Notes: a model not told the origin generated them from the sequence alone. Positions 1-13,320 are shown, numbered from the stretch's first letter. The stretch: DNA of 64,000 bases from Plectrocnemia conspersa (GCA_009617715.1 VTFK01000228.1:620001-684000); one strand, 5' to 3'. Numbers and translations are program-made.

Positions 1-1234
1 TTTGTACAATATTTTTATTGCTTTAAAACAGGATACAAAAATATTAGTTATCCAACTAACAAAACAAATGTTAAATTTAATGAAAGAGTTCAACTTATTT
101 ATTATTCAGTCAAAAAATGAAAATTCTGGGATAATTCTGATAATAAATATTTTCTTAAGGCTCGTTTAATGTATTCCAAATGACTAGTAAAAGGACTTTA
201 ATCAATTATATTTGTGGAATATTGACTATTAAACTAAGTTTAAATCAGTACCTAGCAAATGATTAAATAACTAAACATTACCAATTTCATATAATTAAGT
301 TTTTAAATATAATAAATTTATCAGTCTTATTGAATTTTATGAAAAAATATTTTTACTATGTTAGTTGAGTTTCCACTCTTTGAACTATAAATTAAATCAA
401 TTATATATTTAGTAATAATATACACTTTAATTTACAAAATATTGTATAAAAATATGTTCTATTAAAAGCCACTTAATAGAATAACTCGATCTGAAAAAAA
501 ATTTGAACGTCCCTTATTTAAAGGAACGTCATACAAAAACAATAAAAAAAACTTTTAATTGATACTTTTAGCTGCAAATGTTACTTTTCTTTTCTTTTCG
601 AATAAAACTATTTTTATTAAAATGTTTTATTGAGTTGTGACACTATATAATTGATTTTTGTTTAAGCTACCTTAATAAAATAGCGACACTTTTCCAAATA
701 TAAAAATGCAGACTAACGATATCTATGCATTATCTGTAGATTTACATGATAAGCTACAATTTTTTAATTAGAAACGATAACTTTTAATGTGCACATCTAC
801 GACAAAAAAATCTTATTATACAAATAATTAATTAGACCCATTTTAAATTTTTTTGCTGGGTGTGGAGTAATTTTAGTAATACTATTTTTTGAATTGCAAG
901 TCAAAAAATAATATATACATATTTTTATACCCTTAAGGAATTCCCATATGAGTGAAATAATATTTTCCTAGTCGATCGCGATTGGTTACGAATTGTTAAC
1001 GATCACTCAAATAATTAAAGTTTGACAAATTCGGACAAGTTTTTTTTACTATAAAAGCTTTTTTTAAATAAGTATATACGACGTTTACTTAGGTTCCTGT
1101 AGTGATTTGTTGAGAGACATGCTGTTTATCTAACAAAACTTACTGAAAGTAATTAAAAAGAATACTATGAATACTTACGAATCATTTAAAAAAGTAGATT
1201 TAGAAACATGTGTTCTATGTTGATTTATAATATA
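1..1234. other. AT-rich non-coding stretch
   Basis: Very AT-rich DNA with stop codons in all frames. I see no gene, RNA gene or clear repeat before the left terminal repeat of the Tigger-like element at 1235. Confidence 0.6.
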
Positions 1235-1427
1235 CAGTCAGTTCTCGAGTTACGACGGGGTTCCGTTCCACCACCTTGGTAGTAACTCGAAAAGGTAGTA
1301 AGTCGAAAATCATACAAAAAATAATTAAAAAACAATGCATACATGCGAAATACAAAAACCACTTTTATTGCTGACTTCAAGTTGTTAATTAAATACTTTT
1401 TAGCAAATATCTACATAAATAATTTAT

Positions 1428-1700
1428 TTATAAAAATTGATCTAAAGTATTTTTATCATCTGTGCTACTGATATCCACTGTTAATTCTTGAGATTTTTCA
1501 GCGAGTGCAGTGATAGTGCTTGTTTTTCTTAAAGAAGCGTCCAGTTTTGTTGGTACAGTTTGTTGTTTCTTTTCTCTATAAATTTCATAATAACACGCAA
1601 GTGCTTGCTGAATAAGGCTGTGTACCCTCGAAGATCTATCGATGTCTTTGTTCATATTTTCAAATTTTTTAATAGAAGGCTAAAAGCTGCAGCCATGTCT
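1428..1700 (-). pseudogene. Tigger-type transposase, C-terminal tail after a frameshift
   Basis: About 85 residues ending at the stop at 1428 continue the Tigger C-terminal region (AAFSLLKKFENMNKD, then LIQQALACYYEIYREK). They are in a different frame from the preceding KKMC segment (about 1705), so a frameshift separates them. Assignment rests on collinearity with the transposase core upstream. Confidence 0.65.
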
Positions 1701-1827
1701 TTTAACACATTTTTTTTGGTGGTTCTTCGAGTTCATCTAATTCTTTTAGCTCCATTACATTTTTTTCTGCAACTCCTTGTTCCTCAATCTCAATCAAATC
1801 TTGGTTTGTGAGTTCCTCAACATCATT

Positions 1828-2345
1828 TTACAAAATATGAATTACATCTTCATTATCAACATCCAGATTAAGTTGTTGAGCACATTTTACAATACTATTT
1901 GCAATCTCATCTATTTCCCCTTCTTTATTAAAATACATATTGTCATTATATCTTTTTAAGAGTTTGTTCCATATGCCGTTCATACAATTCGTCGTTACTT
2001 TGGACCATCCTTTTGAGATATTGTTTATTGCATGAAAGATGTTGTAATTTTTATAAAATTCTCTCAATGTCTGATGTTTGTCTGTTCCTGCAATTGCTTG
2101 GGCAAAAGTGATTCTTAAATAATGGGCTTTGAAGTTAGCAATACCCCCTTGATCCATCGGTTGTAGAATGCTGGTGGTGTTTGGAGGTAAATAAACCACT
2201 TTTATATTTGGATGTGGTTCCCCTAAGTGTGGAGGATGGCCTGGAGCATTGTCAAGAATCAATAAAATTTTAAAGGCTATGTCGTTTTCATCACAGTTCT
2301 TCTTTACTTCTGGAATAAAACAGTTATCAAACCAGTCTTGAAATT
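1828..2345 (-). pseudogene. Tigger-type DDE transposase, core fragment
   Basis: The frame can be read from about 2345 (QDWF, then an FIPEVK block typical of Tigger/jerky proteins) through LDNAPGHP and the PPNTTSILQPMDQG block to a TAA at 1828. Related coding sequence resumes directly beyond that stop (ELTNQDLIEIEEQ, about 1780-1820), so the stop is probably a disabling mutation and not the natural end. There is no methionine start in the right place because the N-terminal coding region is deleted. This is a dead transposase relic. Confidence 0.8.
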
Positions 2346-2445
2346 ATGTATATGACCATAAAAAAAAATATTTTTTACAATTTTTTTTTCGTCGTAACTC
2401 CGAATGGTCGTAAGTCGAGGTGGTCGTAACTCGAGAATGTTAATA

Positions 2446-3580
2446 TATAAAAAATACGTTTATGTGCTCATATTAATTTAATCATAATTGATTCGATACG
2501 ATTTATGATGCGAATAAAAACGACGATTCTACTCTTATTGTCGACCCCCTAATCGCTAATGCGTTTCTCACCCCACTCGCCAACTTAAGGGTTAATTAAT
2601 TGCCAATGCATAAGCCACTTAGGACGCGTATCACAACAAAACAACTGAATAAACTCCTCCAATGCTCAAACGTCTTAAACCCCTCGACAAACAACACAAC
2701 TCTCGCCTTTATCAACCCTTAAATGGCACAAAGCAGAGGCGACAATTGCCTGAAATACTCATAATTTAAGAAATGCTAATTTTCTACAAGCGATCAACGT
2801 CGTCTTATTCGTTCTTGAGACGCATGCGAAATTAATGCTAATACTTTTGTATCCCATTCTACACTTTAATTAATCAGAAATGAGGCAAAATAGTTTAAAT
2901 GTAGCTGTTTGCGAAAATATTGGGTATCGTGGAAATTGAAACGTATCTGAGAAATTGTGTCGTTTGATCAACAAAAGGAAAAAGTCTACGGGGGGTGCTA
3001 CGCCTCCGCTCAATTAGCCACGAGAAGAATGGCCCCCCGCAGGGCACAGCCCTCGGGTTCTGATTCACCTTTTCTATCTACCGACTATCACTGACCGCCC
3101 GTTTGATACATCGGACACACTCGGTCGACTTCTTGCCTTGGAAGGGTGTGTGTCAAAGAGGGTTGCTTGCTTTCGAATAAAATACTCTAACGCGCGTTAT
3201 ATAAATCAAACATCCCACATTAAACTAAAAACATAATTGAATTGGATTGAATTTGTATATGAAACATCATTCCGATAAGGGATTCTGTCACAGGATATAT
3301 TGATCCAGATTTACCGAAACATCTTCGGAAACAATTTGTCTCGATTCGCTGTTTTAAAAATAACGTAAAACATATTTTCAATGAGTTCGAAATAAGATTT
3401 ATTACATTAGTACACTGTTAAGATTTACGAAGCGCAATCTTGTGCGACTAAAAATCCCGTCGATATATTTTATGTAAACAAAGCTAGACAACGCAAAGTC
3501 AATTATTTCTATTTCATTAGAATAGCGACATATAAATAATAATTGACACTTGAGATAATTTATTTTAATTCGATCTATAA
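2446..3580. other. Non-genic stretch with a GC-richer island (about 2500-3200)
   Basis: No ORF of note. Between about 2500 and 3200 the composition changes from the AT-rich background to a complex sequence with C-runs, including a GGGGGGTGC block near 2991 and a CCCCCCGC block near 3032. It does not repeat elsewhere in the window and may be a conserved non-coding element. Confidence 0.4.
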
Positions 3581-3589
3581 ATGTTATAG

Positions 3590-3975
3590 GGAATGTATAT
3601 TTTTTTGGTAAAGTTATATTTTCACTATTTAAATCCAAATAAATTTTCGCCCATAGATATATATTTATAATAGCGGAAATATAATTTAACTAATAGGCGC
3701 TAATATGCTGCTCTAAAATGCCTATAAAACTCAATTTGACAATTGCGAAACGTCCATTTGCTGTTCAAACCCAAACTTAACCTAATGAAAGTTCTAAAAC
3801 TAGTTATAGTTTTTAAATTCATCTCTCATGAGAAAATACAGAAAACAAAGTACAGACAGACATCGTATCTCACATATTGCTCCATAGTTTGTCTGCATTT
3901 CGATATTAAATTATGTTTTAAAAATATGGTAGCTATCCTTACCGATATCACTATAGACTTTTGGCTGATCATAGT
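3590..3975. repeat. Dispersed repeat family R1, copy 1
   Basis: Sequence from the segment resembling TTTTGGTAAAGTTATATTTT, through TAACTAATAGGCGCTAAT and GAAACGTCCATTTGCTGTTC, to ACCGATATCACTATAGACTT closely matches 24,760-25,260. The GAAACGTCC block also matches 35,180-35,220. The same block precedes the foldback hairpin in copies 1 and 3, so the hairpin and R1 may be parts of one composite element. No protein is encoded. Confidence 0.75.
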
Positions 3976-3979
3976 TTTC

Positions 3980-4110
3980 GTCGCAGTGGGAACGCTCGGT
4001 AACGAGCGTTCCCACTGCGACGGCACGATTTTATTGCTTTTGACGTGAATTTTTGACTTCTGAGAAGGGATAATTGTTTTTTGCGCTCTTCTATTGGGCA
4101 AAATTCGGTT
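3980..4110. repeat. Foldback/hairpin element, copy A (right arm plus core)
   Basis: The core 3980-4021 is a perfect inverted repeat: two 19-bp arms beginning GTCGCAGTGGGAACGCTCG, around a 4-nt loop. It is followed by the right arm through GCACGATTTTATTGCTTTTG and TTGCGCTCTTCTATTGGG to AAATTCGGTT. The outer left arm is missing compared with the copies at 18.3 and 25.3 kb. Confidence 0.85.
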
Positions 4111-6480
4111 TAGATGTTCTTTATTTGATTGTTACTCATAATATTATGATAAAAAATCTTAATATAAAAAGCTTGATAATCGAGGGTTTTAATTGCTATT
4201 GACTTGGACTGGAAATTTACTATATGGCAACACTGAGCAATTCAGAAAACACGACTTTATTATCAGATAAATATTATGAGTAGATATTTGTATTAATTTT
4301 TAATGCTAATTAAAATATTTCGCATGAAATATGATATTAGAAAATATGTCGCAACAGTTACTAACTTTTATATTTATTTGTAGCATAAACTCGTGCCTAT
4401 TATTATTTATTCAAGAATTTAAATTACAATGTTATAACCGTTTTTGTCATGTGGCCCGGAATCATTGTTTTTCCAGGGCCCAGGTTCGCTCTTGGCGGCC
4501 TTGGGTATGACTAATATTTCTTTTCGAGAATTTCTCGAGAAAAATGTCAAATCTAGAATTCTCATTTCCCTAAATTTTTTTGTTAAAAACTAAATTTGTA
4601 TAAGTATTTGTAAATGTTTTACAAGTAGGAAATGTCGGGTAAAAATGTTTGAAAATATGCATGCTTTTATTGGTTTCAAAAGTATTTGAAAGGCAAAACA
4701 ATGTATTACATAAGAAGCCGCCCCCACGTGGCAATCCGCAGATTGCAAAAATGTATGTGGGCTCTTCATAAAATTACGCTCTGTAATCAATCGAAGTAGA
4801 TTGATCTGTCCACTATAACAAATCATCATCCTATTGAAGTTGATTCTTCTCTATGTATCTACAATTATATACTGTATTATTTTAATTCCATACAAATAGG
4901 TATAGTTTTGTTCTACTTCCATCGATAAAGTAAATAATAGGACTTTACGTCAGTTATTAGTTCAGTGAATCTATTCTAACCTAACGAATAAGTTTATATA
5001 TTATTACATTCGGTATTCGAATATTTGAGTATGAACCCCTGAGATATCAGGAATTGATTTTAAACAAAAGGATTGTAGATTTTAAGTGACTAAAAAGTCA
5101 TTTGCTGATTTAAATAAAATGTTACTCTAACTACCAAGTTGTGAAAAATTGTGGAGGAGAATTTTTTTAGTACTAGTACAACCATTTTTTTTAGATGTAA
5201 TTATAGTAAATGAAAGTCTAATTTCTTACATCCTGTCTCTATTTTTTTAGACTATAGTTCATTTAATCATAATTGGTGTCAATAATGGTTATTTCTACTC
5301 GACAGTGGGGTGATCAGATATATTGGGGTAGTAGTAAATAAAGAATTCTTTGCGGTGGACAAGCGATAATGACATCAGTGGTCAACGAACGCTAGTTACC
5401 GGTTCGGCAATACTGTTAGCCAAACTCACGGTGAATACCAATGCGCTTTTCCCACCCCTAGTCTCACTCAAGTCTGCCAAATGAAATAAGCTTGACTTAA
5501 ATAATATAAAAATATATATATTTTTAGTTACTAATATTGAAAAATTGTTATATAGAAAGTATTCTAAGTGCGTATCTCACCCCCGATTTCGCCCCCATAG
5601 GCAGAAAAGAAAACCGACCCGTATTTCCTTTTCTCGTTCTTTTATATGATTTAGACGCGTGTCCCGTAGTTAGTCGGTAACGTAGGTGACTACATTCGCA
5701 CAAGAAAGAGGAAAAATACAATATAGAGCCAATCCAAATAGATTGTTATCTACCCACCTATTTACCCGCTGGATGAACAGTGCGGGTTCGTTTGCTAACA
5801 GAATAGGGAAACCTATGCAGGTACCGAATACGTACGTGTGTATATTATAATATAATAAATGTATGTACATGTATAAAAATATGTATTATATAATATATAA
5901 ACATAATTTTTTGCTAGTGATATGATTAATTGCGATACAAAAATTAGAATGTAAATAGACTGTAAAACGATAACATAAAAAAAAGAATTTGTTAAGTACA
6001 AATATAAAAAAATAATGTATGAATGTATTGTCTCACTTTATTTTATTTATGCTTAGTGAATTAGGTAAGACTATGTTAATTATGTTGCATATGATAAAAA
6101 TTACAATATATAGCAATAAAATTAATTTAAAAAAAATATTATACTAGTTGTAGAAGTATGATTGAAAAATGGAAATGGTTGAACGTTCCAGAAATATTCA
6201 AGATGAATGTTTTAGTATTTATATATAAATTAGAAAATAATATTTAGAGTATTCTAAAAATATAGATAATATAAGGGTAGATAGATCAATACGGTTAAGG
6301 AAATATTGTACAGAGATGAGAATTTATATATTAATATTCTTAAGGCAATCCAAGTATATCAATATTAAACATGTTTAATTAATCAATTAAATGAACACAT
6401 TCATACATAAAAAACCTTAATATTTAATACATCTTCTTTATTCTATTTGTGCTATATTTTTCTGGTTGTAATATAACAAT
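4111..6480. other. Non-genic stretch with islands near 4440-4515 and 5290-5780
   Basis: AT-rich background without a supported gene. Two GC-richer islands stand out: a short one at 4440-4515 (GGGCCCAGG and GGCGGCC blocks) and a longer one at about 5290-5780 (C-rich runs near 5450 and 5580). Neither encodes a recognisable protein. Confidence 0.45.
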
Positions 6481-6487
6481 ATGACAA

Positions 6488-6730
6488 TGAGCATCCCCAT
6501 GTGGCGAAATTGACTCTTGATAAAATCAAGAAACTAGGCTGGAAGATTTCATCCACCTCATTATCCATACCTTGCTCATTCCAACTACCACTACTTATTT
6601 TAATCGATGCAACACTTCTTATATGGAAAAATCCAAAATTTAGAAGATGTGAATCAAAACTTCCAACATTTTTTGCAAATGAATTAAAAAAATATCCAAA
6701 AAGTAGGAGAAGGTTATATATTTACTAGGA
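6488..6730 (+). pseudogene. mariner transposase fragment
   Basis: The plus-strand reading HPHVAKLTLDKIKKLGWK matches the conserved mariner block just after the second catalytic Asp. After a frameshift the remainder continues as mariner-like sequence (SMQHFLYGK, then NLEDVNQNFQHFL). The third catalytic position, in the region usually reading YSPDLAPSDYH, is degraded. Only about 80 residues of a protein near 345 residues remain, and I see no terminal inverted repeats. This is a dead Tc1/mariner relic. Confidence 0.75.
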
Positions 6731-7540
6731 AATTATAATTTTAATCATTAAAATGAAATAAAAACATTTATAATTGATTTTTTTAGTTTCATTAAAGAAA
6801 CAATCATGTGTTATATTTATATGCATATTTTTTAAAGTTTTATACAATAAGCTAATAACTGATTTAATAACTTAAAAATATTTTGTAGATTTAGTTATTC
6901 GTGTAATTTTAATTTAATTTAATTTAATGTATGTGTAAAAATACATATCTGTATATTTACACATTCTAAATATTATTTCAAGGTATTTATTTTTATTGTA
7001 TTAAAAAAATATAAAATTAACAATTATTTTTAGTGTAAAATTTATTTACTAGAAAAACCATCAACACTAATTTTAGACTGGGTTTTATATTAAAATAATA
7101 TTGAAATATTATGTATTTAATTTAATTTATTAATAAATTGATTAAGTCGACACTTATTTCTCAAAATATAGTAAGTCCAATTGACCCGAAAGACATGTTT
7201 TAATTTTTGTCGTGTCTGAAAGGTCGAAATTAATTATAATTCCAATCGATCATCACAGATTATTAGGTTTTCATAGGTTTTCCTAATGTCACGGATGAAT
7301 ATTGCAATGATTAATTTAAATCGAGCTAGTTCGTAAATGTTAGGTAATAATTTTTTTTTAATAATGAGTTATAATAGCTCATAGAAAATATCTTATATGT
7401 ATCCTAATTTAAGAACTGGCCTTATAATTATAAAATTAGACGTCAAGTTCTGTACAAATATATATCAGTAGATATTAAAAACCAACCATGGAACATTTCA
7501 AATAGAACTGAACGGAATTATATATTAGGGAAATATAATG
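6731..7540. other. AT-rich stretch, nothing recognised
   Basis: Low-complexity AT-rich DNA with no gene and no clear repeat. Confidence 0.5.
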
Positions 7541-8370
7541 GAATTTAATTAATGATGAGATAAGGGGTGACTCATCAGTGAAAATCGTCTAAATCTATCG
7601 CCAGAGAAGGCAAGCCATAACGGACAATCCAAGCGGCAAGGATTGACCCTTTTACTGAATAGGTTCATCATTGATGGCTGATGATTTTTTCATCATAAAC
7701 GTTACTCATTCATAATTTTGTAATAAATTTCAGTAACAGCTTATCTTTTCAAGATAATGTGATAATTTACAAGGCAATTTTAAACATACCATTGCGTGTA
7801 ATCTATCCTACTATGCTTATGACAAGGCGATGAAAGATCACCTCTTCCAAATAATATATCATTACACGTTGTCGAAAGCAGTCCTTTGAGCCGTGTAACC
7901 GGTACGTACGACAGACGTGCCCGGCTTGATCAAATCGGACCGGTGACCGGCGGCGGAGGAAACAGGCCGCACACTCGTTTTTCGTGATTGGATTACATCC
8001 GTGGGGTCCTCCTCGCCCCCACGGGCTGGGCTGGGTTAGAAGGCGAAGGTAATCGCGGTGACGAGCCCCCGAGGAGCTACCGGCGATGACACGGGGGACC
8101 TTAATGACCGCCGGCGACAAATAGACAAGGATACTTTTTCTTGATACTATGAGAAAGAAGGGGGTGAATAAGGCACCTCATACCCTACCCTCGTGGGACG
8201 GGTGTTTTTCGCCCAAGTGTCACGGCGGCGGACAAATTTGCGATCGGGGAATTGCGGGGTTGTCAATTTGTGCCGTTAATTCGGCCGCTCGTGCGTTGCT
8301 TTTGCGATTAGTCGGGCTTTATCGGGAGTATGCGAGGATTATGTTATAGTATTATTACAAGAGGCAAGAG
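7540..8370. other. GC-rich island, candidate regulatory element
   Basis: A sharp rise in GC and complexity, strongest at 7900-8120 (GGCGGCGGAGG, CCCCCACGGGCTGGGCTGGG, CGCCGGCGACAAAT). Short ORFs cross it on both strands but resemble no family and lack initiation context. It looks like conserved non-coding DNA; a lncRNA or promoter is also possible. Confidence 0.4.
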
Positions 8371-10070
8371 ATAATTTGTGATGATTTAAAAAATCTTTCA
8401 TTTTTTTTTTTTTGAAAATGTATTCCAGTTGTTTGGTGGATAGATTGTGACAGGTGGCAATTAGACACAGATATTTAAATTTATATAATATTTAAATAGT
8501 TATTAAATATTATAAATAAAATCGGTGGGCGAGGCTTCACTGGTCGTCGTACTTCAGTTATGCTTTTAGCCGCCACCACTTCTGTGTTTTAAGAGTGATT
8601 AATTACTAATATATAATCGCGAAATTAAACTAGAAAGTGGGACGGATACCTTGGCTTAGGCGAATGTGTGAATGTTACTCTGCATGCGGTAAGGTCGGTG
8701 GAGCGATTGTTTTTATAGCACACAGTGAGTCAGTGAAAAAATTACTTTACAGCACACAGAAAAAAATGTGATCCCGGCACACATTGCTAGCGAATTTTAC
8801 TGTTTTCATTGACTCACTAAGATTTCATTTTTGGAAATATAATGTTGCATAAAAACATCATATGGAACAAAATAAGTTTAAGTACCAAACTTTACACTTA
8901 ATCATCTAAATTTCTATAGATAGAGAAGATTTTTAAAATATGTTTAGTTTAATAAGTAATTATATTATATTTTAAATTAAACATACTTCAATTTTTTGAC
9001 TCTAAATTATATTTTAAAATAAAATAAAGCATTACAATAAATTTTCTCATTATATTCTAGGCGTTAAATATTAAAGATCAGTAATAAACCAAACACATTT
9101 TATTTATTCCATACTAATACAAACATAGTAAATTTATATATTCTTCTAAGGAAGGCATATCGCGAATGCGCGAATCGTATAAAATGACAAATGTACTTCA
9201 TGGTAAATGGTATATGGCGTGCTATCGTCGCGATCTTAACGCCTGAAAAATATGCGCCCCTTATTCCCACTGCGAAATCCAAAATGACTGGATGTTTCTC
9301 AAGAGTGGCAATTCAAAAAGCAATAAAATAAAAGAGATCTCGCGCCATCTACGAGTGTTTCTGTAAATACGTATCAAGTACATTCAGACGTAAAACATAG
9401 CTAGTATTATGTATCGAGGCATCAAACTGAATTCCTAAAAAGTTTCGCAAACATCAAGTTTGATAAAATGTAATTACAGCTTACATCATTTTTTTCCAAC
9501 ATTAGATAATTATAGTAATGCCTTGATTTACGAGTTTAATTTATTCCGTGACAATTAATTCATTTCATTGGAAATGAAAATTGCAAAATTCATTTTAATT
9601 AAAAATTATTACTGGCAATTGAAAAGTAAATACATACCACATAAATGAATAATATAGTATATTTTTAAGTTAGGCAATACTGTTTTTGCTCGTATGGCAA
9701 AGCAATTTAAAAAAAATGTTCGTAAATCGAATTTTTTTCATATAATAAATATTTTGCAAGTAAATAAATATAAACAGTATTTTTTGATGAAGAAGAATAA
9801 CGAAGATTTGATTAGAGCTTTTGACTGAAAAATATCAGAAATAATTATTTTTTTATATTATTTTAATCAAAATTATTGATAACATATGATTTAAGTTTAC
9901 TAGAATTTGTGAACCTCATCTGATCTTTATGACATAAAGAGAGACTTAAATACTATTATTATACCGAATATATTCGTTCATCTCCAACATTTGTCCAACT
10001 ATTTGTTGATATTTGTAGTAAAAAATTATCAAATTTTTAATTTAAAAATTATAACAAAAGTCTTTGTGTA
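8371..10070. other. Mostly AT-rich stretch, no gene
   Basis: I see no supported gene. It contains the short inverted repeat at 8724-8818 and a slightly more complex patch at 9100-9420. The rest is AT-rich. Confidence 0.45.
8724..8818. repeat. 95-bp inverted repeat
   Basis: AGTGAGTCAGTGAAAA at the left is mirrored by an inverted copy with one mismatch at the right, around a 63-bp centre. It may be a small MITE or a hairpin-forming relic. No obvious target duplication. Confidence 0.6.
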
Positions 10071-10290
10071 TTATGTACAACAACTGAGGTAGTCATTTTT
10101 TTCTTCGATGCACTTTTACAATATTTACAGCCTAATTGAGCCCTTTTTATTTTGAAAAATATATATTCTTATCTTTATGTTATTCATAATAGCCATGGCC
10201 ATCACAAATAATACCCATCAAACAAAATATTCGAAGAAAAAAAAACACTTAGTAGTTGCGGAAATTTTAGAAATTACTCATATTTCCTAA
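10071..10290. repeat. Diverged dispersed repeat, copy 1
   Basis: Blocks GGTAGTCATTT, TACAGC and AAAAACACTTAGTAGTTG occur in the same order and spacing as in 28,637-28,810. Similarity is moderate, so the family is old. No coding capacity recognised. Confidence 0.5.
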
Positions 10291-12890
10291 TTAAAATTGT
10301 GCAACTGTTAAATTTGTTTTTTGAATAGTAAAAAATAGCAAACTCTAGTTATGACTACCTACATTATTTACTTATTATAGAATATATACAAAAAATATGT
10401 ATTTAACTCATATTTAAATAAAAAAATAACATCTAAAATAAAATAAAAACTTGAATCAAAAAAAAAGAAAAAAAACAGACACATAAAAAGTAAAAATAAA
10501 ATATTAAATGTAAAAAATTATCTTCCCATTTGCTAGCAGAATTTTTTGCTTACTAATTATTTTTGGATAAGTGCTTTTAATGAAAAAAAAAGTTAATTAG
10601 TATTTCAGAAGTATCAGTAATTTTAAATGGAACAAAGCAATAAAATACTGTCCTAATCTATGTATAAAGGGTAGTAGCAGAACGTAATTATAATTAATGC
10701 TGTACAACAATTTGCGTCTTGTTAACTTTATAAATTGTATAATTAATTGTGTTAATGTGTTTAAATGTTTGCGTATCAAAATGAACTGAATTTGAGACAT
10801 CTATCTGAACCAAATTTAACGTGAAGCGAGAAGCGTTTGTTTTCTTGATTTTCTCCGTCTATCCAAATTAAAAATATATGATGTTGTCGAGATGGTACTT
10901 TTGAACAGAATTTATCATTTGGGCCCTGTGTATCTGCTTTTATACGCATAGATTTACTGAATAAAATTGTGCTCACTCACTCTTGTATTTGGATTAGTTC
11001 TTATTATTAATATTGCGTTTGAATAATATGTTTGTTAAATATTTTAAATAAATGAGATTTAGCAACCTAGCACCGTGTTGTATAATACAAAAACGATTGC
11101 CAATTGAAATGATTGCGATGCATTTAGTTTTAAGTTGTCTATTGTCACGTACGGTCTGCACCGAAACATTTATGGCAGACACTTTAAGGTGCATTTGTTG
11201 ACATATCAAGGGCCAATATGTAGTAATAAAAAGTTTTGTTTCTAATACTCAATGCGTCAATTTCAATATAAAGCTTTTATACTGTTTAGTACCTGCCAGG
11301 TGATCTAATGAATATTTATTCTCGAGTCGATCTCGAAATTTTGACGTTTATAAACGCCAAGTTGTTGTAATGGTTCAGTTTTTTTAAAACCAGATTATGT
11401 CAATCGATTTTATTATTTTAATCGCATTTTTCGTAGATACACATTGTGATTAAACTTTTTAAACCTATTTTTAATCATCACGTGACATGTGTACTATATT
11501 TATTTAATGATTATCAAATACCAAAGTCTAAATTTAATATTAAATTTCAAATCTATACTGCATATTTTCGAACGGAAGTATATAATTGATTTAGGCGCTG
11601 TGTTTTTGTTTTTAAACAGATGGACAGACTGAGAGAGGTTTAGTGCTCGCCCACTTTTTTCTGCCACAACTAATTACGACTATTGTGGGTGTGATTGTAT
11701 TTTTTTGCTTTAAGTTTTTATGATAATTACGAGATCACAATTTTGTCGTTTGCTACGGCATTTTGGACGGATGATTTTAATTTTATACTCTGTTCCATAT
11801 TGCGCAGTATAAGAAAGGCATTTACAGTAGACTTATTCATTGTATGTATGGTATGCTTTTATATCTGTATTATTTTATAATTGCTGATAGTTGTTGTGAA
11901 CTGATGAAGGTATTTAGAATTGCTATGTTTAATTAATGGTTGTTGTAGACATTTATACACAAATTCATAATATTATTCAAAAGATTTTATATGATTTTAG
12001 TACACAAATATTGTATATTATTTTTTATTATATATTTTAACTCAGATTTAGGACTTAATATTTTACGGATAATTCGCTTTGCTTTTATTGTAAAAAAATA
12101 ATTGTAAATTATTCTGTGATTTATCCCATTTGATAATTGACTGACCGTTAAATAATCCATTACTGACAATTTATTTCTTACTTACCTGGCTTCGCCTGGG
12201 ATATATTTAAACTGATTATTAATTCATTATATTTAATTTCATTTATTCTGTTAATACAAATGTATTTTAATACTCGGCTATATATTATACAATATTATTA
12301 GAATTTTACTTTTACGTATTGTAGTAGCACGTAATCAGTCGCCAGTACGTCGCTGTTCAGCTCAACTTTCAACTTGTGAAAGTTGAAAATAACACATAAA
12401 TGGCATAATGGCATGTGCAAATGTCGCGTCGTTACTGTTCATCATTTGGAGGGAGTTTTTGTGACAGACAGATAGGCAGACACATATATTTTCTGTTTTA
12501 TAGTATACTATATGTATATTCAAACACGACTTCGGAACTAAAGAGCAACATATTTACACTAATAGATACCTAAAGAAATGTCTAATTAGACATATCTATT
12601 TTATTTATTAATAAACCCTTTTTGAAATAATATCATAATTTTAGCATAATCCAAGGAAAACATATTGAATACTGATTAAAAATATAATTAAAACTTACTT
12701 AAAAAGGCACTTAATTTTATCACTAGACAATTTTTAAAAGGCATCCGTTTTTTTTTACTATAGTTAAACTTATCTGTTCAACGCTGCCTTAATATTGAAA
12801 TATGATATATAAAATATGTAGGAGATATAACTCTTATTCATTTGCAATACTTTGAATTATCGTTTGCTGAAATATTATACATACATACAT
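10291..12890. other. AT-rich stretch without a supported gene
   Basis: No gene recognised. A-rich runs lie near 10,440-10,500, and somewhat more complex sequence at 10,800-11,200, 11,300-11,370 and 12,330-12,480. Short ORFs here match no family. Confidence 0.45.
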
Positions 12891-13320
12891 ATCTGTGCGT
12901 ATGATCAAAAAAGTGTAAGGAGTAGCAACGCGTCCCACCCTGACCATGGTCCCCCAAGTTCCGATCGGCAATAAAACGGTTTAATTCCGCCGGCCCCCGC
13001 CCCCTATCAATCCCGAGATCGATTCCTGTCTGTTCCTAAAAAATAAAACGGACAATACAAATAGCTGGCGAGTTATTTAGGTAAACGTCGTCGGATGGTC
13101 CCCAGTGTCCCCTCGCGCATAAGGAGCACATAAAAACGATGTCCGCCGCAGATAGACTGCATTGTTCATCCTAGGGTGGAAATGCTTATTGGAATACTTA
13201 TTGACGCTGGCATGTTTTATACAGAAATCCGAAATTGCACCCAATCACCACAACAACGGCATAAAAAAACTAATGATAAAAACTGCGACGACCGAATCAA
13301 CTTGGATGGGTTCATTAATG
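12890..13320. other. GC-richer island
   Basis: Complex sequence with GCCGGCCCCCGCCCCC near 12,990 and CCCCTCGCGC near 13,108 in an AT-rich background. No coding signal. Candidate conserved non-coding element. Confidence 0.35.

Larger units (their letters stand above)
1235..2445 (-). mobile_element. Internally deleted Tigger-like (pogo/Tc1-mariner) transposon
   Basis: Both ends carry related inverted termini centred on TTCTCGAGTTACGAC, near 1241-1256 and, inverted, near 2421-2440. TA-rich target sequence lies outside each end. The interior encodes, on the minus strand, only the C-terminal half of a DDE transposase. The second catalytic Asp is in LILDNAPGHP (about 2250) and the third is in LPPNTTSILQPMDQG (about 2150). 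The HTH DNA-binding region and the first Asp are absent, so at 1.2 kb the copy is about half the usual Tigger length and has lost its middle and 5' part. Pogo/Tigger transposases cut and paste at TA sites; this copy cannot encode one. Confidence 0.85.
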
